From: Nitrospirales bacterium LBB_01
GTDB taxonomy: Bacteria; Nitrospirota; Thermodesulfovibrionia; Thermodesulfovibrionales; Magnetobacteriaceae
Reading direction: 5' to 3'
DNA length: 64,000 nt
Assembly (NCBI GenBank): GCA_004376055.2
Contig: CP049016.1
Location: 806,001-870,000, forward strand
A program made the translations under genes and the position numbers. The first letter of the stretch is position 1. Each line of letters begins with the position of its first letter. The notes under the pieces were generated by a model, which searched no databases, was not told the DNA's origin, and worked only from the letters and a program-made list of their open reading frames with translations. Positions 61,566-64,000 of this stretch are shown piece by piece.

Positions 61566-61595
61566 TTGACAACAATTCACAAAAACTGATATTAT
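61566..61595 (+). promoter_or_regulatory. Sigma-70 promoter of the Panacea toxin-antitoxin pair
   Basis: TTGACA (61566-61571), 18 bases, TATTAT (61590-61595), 25 bases before the ATG, with AGGGGG as ribosome site. Confidence 0.55.
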
Positions 61596-61620
61596 ATAAT
61601 TAGTACGCAGGGGGTGTATA

Positions 61621-62055
61621 ATGGCAGTATCAGTTTTTGATGTAGCTTCATATATTTTAGAAAAGCGTGGGAAAATGACAGCGATGAAGCTTCAAAAGCT
61701 TGTTTATTATTGTCAAGCGTGGTCTCTTGTGTGGAATGAAGAGCCTCTTTTCAATGAAAAAATTGAAGCATGGGCTAATGGTCCCGTAGTAAGGGAGCTT
61801 TACGATAAGCACCAGGGCTTATTTGAAATTTCCTCTTTGGGCATTGGCGATCCTTCAGTCCTTTCTAAAAAACAGAGAGAAGCTGTTAATAGTATTTTGG
61901 AATATTATGGTAAAAAATCATCACAGTGGTTGTCAGACCTTACTCATATGGAGGATCCATGGAAAAAAGCCCGCAAAGGATTGGCTCCAAGTATGAGAGG
62001 TAATAACGAAATCAGTCATGCCAGCATGATGGAATATTATAGTAGCCTTGAGTAA
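61621..62055 (+). CDS. Panacea-domain (DUF4065) antitoxin
   Basis: 144-aa protein of the Panacea/SocA/GepA group: MTAMKLQKLVYYCQAWSLVW, EKIEAWANGPVVRELYDKH. Panacea proteins neutralise many unrelated toxins, with partner specificity set by the terminal parts. It overlaps the next gene by eight bases. Own promoter directly upstream. Confidence 0.9.
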   Translation: MAVSVFDVASYILEKRGKMTAMKLQKLVYYCQAWSLVWNEEPLFNEKIEAWANGPVVRELYDKHQGLFEISSLGIGDPSVLSKKQREAVNSILEYYGKKSSQWLSDLTHMEDPWKKARKGLAPSMRGNNEISHASMMEYYSSLE

Positions 62056-62503
62056 AAATAAGCCTAAACGTAAAGAGAAACCGTCAGGCAAAAAAAAGCC
62101 AAATAGTGACCCTGCTAATTCACCTGCCTCAATAAAGCAAAAAATGCCTGTTTGGCGAATTGGCATGATAGATTTTGAAGGGAACTGGGGGTGGGGGAAA
62201 TTAAATAGTATGTATGACATCAAAACAATACTATGCAAACTGAAAGATTTTGAGACGATGACATGGGGTGAAATAGAAAAAAAGATAACCCGCAAAGGCA
62301 CTCCAGCAAATCATTTAATATCAGTAGACAAAATATGCAGAGAAGCTAGGGATCGCTTAAGGGAAATCAAGTTAGATGATTATGATAATATCTACACTTT
62401 AAGGTTTTCCGGGAAAGAACGCCTATGGGGCTTTCGTGAGGCAGAGATTCTTCATATACTTTGGTGGGACAACGATCATTCTGTATATCAAATCCAAAAT
62501 TAA
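62048..62503 (+). CDS. Putative toxin partner of the Panacea protein
   Basis: 151-aa protein beginning at TTG 62048 inside the antitoxin gene. The first 30 residues are very Lys-rich (KNKPKRKEKPSGKKKP); the rest is folded, with PVWRIGMIDFEGNWGWGKL and a C-terminal IYTLRFSGKERLWGFREAEI then FHILWWD-like ILHILWWDNDHSVY. The last block has the strand pattern of RelE-like mRNA interferases with basic residues, but I cannot name the family. Toxin role is inferred from the coupling to Panacea. Confidence 0.65.
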   Translation: MSKNKPKRKEKPSGKKKPNSDPANSPASIKQKMPVWRIGMIDFEGNWGWGKLNSMYDIKTILCKLKDFETMTWGEIEKKITRKGTPANHLISVDKICREARDRLREIKLDDYDNIYTLRFSGKERLWGFREAEILHILWWDNDHSVYQIQN

Positions 62504-62541
62504 CCTCTAAAAAATGAGCAATCTTTTTAAATTTTTAACCA

Positions 62542-64000
62542 GTGTCACAAATTGACGAACTATCATTAGCAACGCCTGATCCAAAACGGGCGCATGGGAA
62601 CTTGAAAGCGTTTTTTACCGAGTGCCCACTCATTGCAGAATCGCTTTCAGATGACGAGTTACTCAGCACTGCTATGGTATTTAGCTGCAGTCAGTTTCTT
62701 ACCTCATATGCGTTAAGAGAGCCGGAGTCGTTGGTGTTTTCTCTTAAAAATGCTGCATGCGATGTAACCAAAGAATATCTGCGCTCGGAGATGGCACGAT
62801 TTTTCCCTGATATGGAGATAAACTCAAGGCTTAGGAAATTCAAAAAGTGCTACCTGCTTTTGATAACTCTTCGCAATGTGACAAACAAAACCGACACTAT
62901 AGTCTCCATGACTGAGCTAAGCGCTCTTGCCGATGTGCTGACTGAGACAGGCTTAAAAGCGGTCAAAGTAAACCTTACACAACAGCATGGAGAGCCGCAA
63001 TCTGATGCTTTTTCGGTTCTGGCTTTAGGAAAACTTGGCGCTAATGAGCTTAATTACAGCTCCGATGTAGATTTTATCTGCGTTTATGGCACAGCAGAGG
63101 GACAGACCGAAGGCGTTTTAAATGTCAGCGGTATTAGGACAAACCGGATAAGCAACCATGAGTTTTACTGTAAGCTGGTAGAGGGGTTAAGTAGAGTTCT
63201 CAATCAAAACACGGCGGATGGGTTTGTATATCGCGTTGATTTACGGCTGCGACCGCAAGGCAGCAGAGGGGCGCTTGCCATGTCTTTGGGCGCTTACGAG
63301 CAGTACTATGAATCGTGGGGCAGGGAGTGGGAACGGCTCGCTCTTATCAGGGCAAGGCATATTGCAGGCGATGCCGCCCTAAGCGAAGATTTCTTTAAAA
63401 TGACACTCCCCTTTGTCTATAGAAAGTACATTGACACACGCTCATTTGATGAGATTAAAAAACTCAAAAACAAGATTGACTCCAAGTTTGATGAAAAAGA
63501 CATTAAGAAAGGCTATGGCGGTATCCGTGAGATAGAGTTCTTTACGCAGGCACATCAACTTGTCTATGGCGGACAGTCTCCAATTCTAAGAGAAAAAGGA
63601 CTGCTTATTGCTCTTCATAAGTTAACTCAGAAAAACCTGATTGGTTATGATGACTACTCAATTTTATGCAATAACTATCTGTATTTGAGAAAACTTGAGC
63701 ATTACATTCAAATGCTGGATGATCTGCAAAGCCACTCTCTTCCAACCGATAAAGAACAGCTTGAAGCTTTAGCAAGGAAAATGGGAAGTACTAACACAAA
63801 AGAATTTCTGGAAGTACTTCAAAATAACAGACGACAGGTGAGGCAAATTTACGATTCCCTGTTTGGAACTCACTCAAAGGCTGTGTCAGATGAGAACACC
63901 AGAATAGAAACTGTATTTGACAGACATAAAGCCGGCAAACTCATGGATGAGCTAAGAGAGATGCAAATCCAAAACCCGGAACACATAAATCACAGCATTG
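62542..64000 (+). CDS. glnE: Glutamine synthetase adenylyltransferase/adenylyl-removing enzyme, 5' part
   Basis: Bifunctional regulator of glutamine synthetase, cut by the window end after 486 codons of an expected 900 or more. The visible part is the adenylyl-removing half: a nucleotidyltransferase domain with LGKLGANELNYSSDVDFIC (DxD metal site) and YRVDLRLRPQGSRG, then a helical region (KGYGGIREIEFFTQAHQL). GTG 62542 is the earliest start in frame, three bases after a stop, and has no ribosome site. An ATG at 62514 opens a short out-of-frame peptide. The start is therefore unsure. Confidence 0.93.
   Translation, partial: MSQIDELSLATPDPKRAHGNLKAFFTECPLIAESLSDDELLSTAMVFSCSQFLTSYALREPESLVFSLKNAACDVTKEYLRSEMARFFPDMEINSRLRKFKKCYLLLITLRNVTNKTDTIVSMTELSALADVLTETGLKAVKVNLTQQHGEPQSDAFSVLALGKLGANELNYSSDVDFICVYGTAEGQTEGVLNVSGIRTNRISNHEFYCKLVEGLSRVLNQNTADGFVYRVDLRLRPQGSRGALAMSLGAYEQYYESWGREWERLALIRARHIAGDAALSEDFFKMTLPFVYRKYIDTRSFDEIKKLKNKIDSKFDEKDIKKGYGGIREIEFFTQAHQLVYGGQSPILREKGLLIALHKLTQKNLIGYDDYSILCNNYLYLRKLEHYIQMLDDLQSHSLPTDKEQLEALARKMGSTNTKEFLEVLQNNRRQVRQIYDSLFGTHSKAVSDENTRIETVFDRHKAGKLMDELREMQIQNPEHINHSI

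Noticed and set aside
1-64000. tRNA, rRNA, CRISPR array, prophage or insertion sequence
   Set aside because: Intergenic spacers are short and were read on both strands; no cloverleaf, spaced repeats, integrase or transposase was seen.

Overview
The window is a continuous stretch of chromosome from a Gram-negative, flagellated, polysaccharide-making bacterium of moderate to low GC content. It has no rRNA, tRNA, CRISPR or transposase that I can see. The TIGR03960-type radical SAM protein beside RNase G, the pseudaminic-acid genes beside flagellar genes, the many His-kinase/GGDEF/PilZ/TPR proteins, the WD40 Ser/Thr kinases and the dispersed hairpin repeats together suggest an environmental Nitrospirota (Thermodesulfovibrio/Magnetobacterium-like) or a neighbouring deltaproteobacterial-type lineage. 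This is inference; no marker gene settles it.

Layout. 0-8.4 kb: a receiver-PAS-GGDEF diguanylate cyclase; an EF-hand protein with a perfect sigma-54 promoter; a solitary molybdopterin oxidoreductase; a Wza-like export lipoprotein; a GT2 glycosyltransferase and a CheY-TPR protein. 8.6-16 kb: a GT-C-type membrane protein, then a compact run radical SAM/DUF2344 - RNase G - LarE - (Fe-S) GlcF-like protein. 16-23.7 kb: a beta-propeller protein, a hairpin-rich spacer, a TPR membrane protein, HicAB, a YfiR / CHASE8-like histidine kinase / receiver-PAS-kinase signalling operon and a RelBE-like module. 23.8-25.9 kb: gmd-fcl (GDP-L-fucose).

26-45 kb is the most distinctive part. A three-gene operon encodes an FHA Ser/Thr kinase, a PP2C phosphatase-FHA-nucleotide-cyclase-like fusion, and a zinc ribbon-kinase-TPR protein with fourteen WD40 blades. 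It is followed by a helical protein, a GT-B-like protein, a sigma-28 promoter, a 29-residue ORF that looks like a flagellin N-terminus, flaG-fliD-fliS, a PilZ protein, motA-motB, a SpoIIAA-like protein, a second FHA Ser/Thr kinase and the first steps of pseudaminic-acid synthesis (pseB, pseC and a PseF-like protein with a half PseG domain). The layout suggests eukaryote-type phospho-signalling tied to flagellar motor and filament glycosylation functions.

45.6-64 kb: a SWIM/SNF2 helicase, a second HicAB pair, endonuclease V whose first codons are frameshifted, an SGNH hydrolase, a DUF4258/DUF2283 pair, a chemoreceptor with CheW, a four-part 980-residue glycosyltransferase, an HNH protein, a methyltransferase-GT2 fusion, a B12-binding radical SAM protein, an orphan DppC-type permease, a Panacea-type toxin-antitoxin pair and the 5' part of glnE, cut by the window end. 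Five toxin-antitoxin-like pairs and at least three dispersed palindromic repeat families are scattered among otherwise stable genes.
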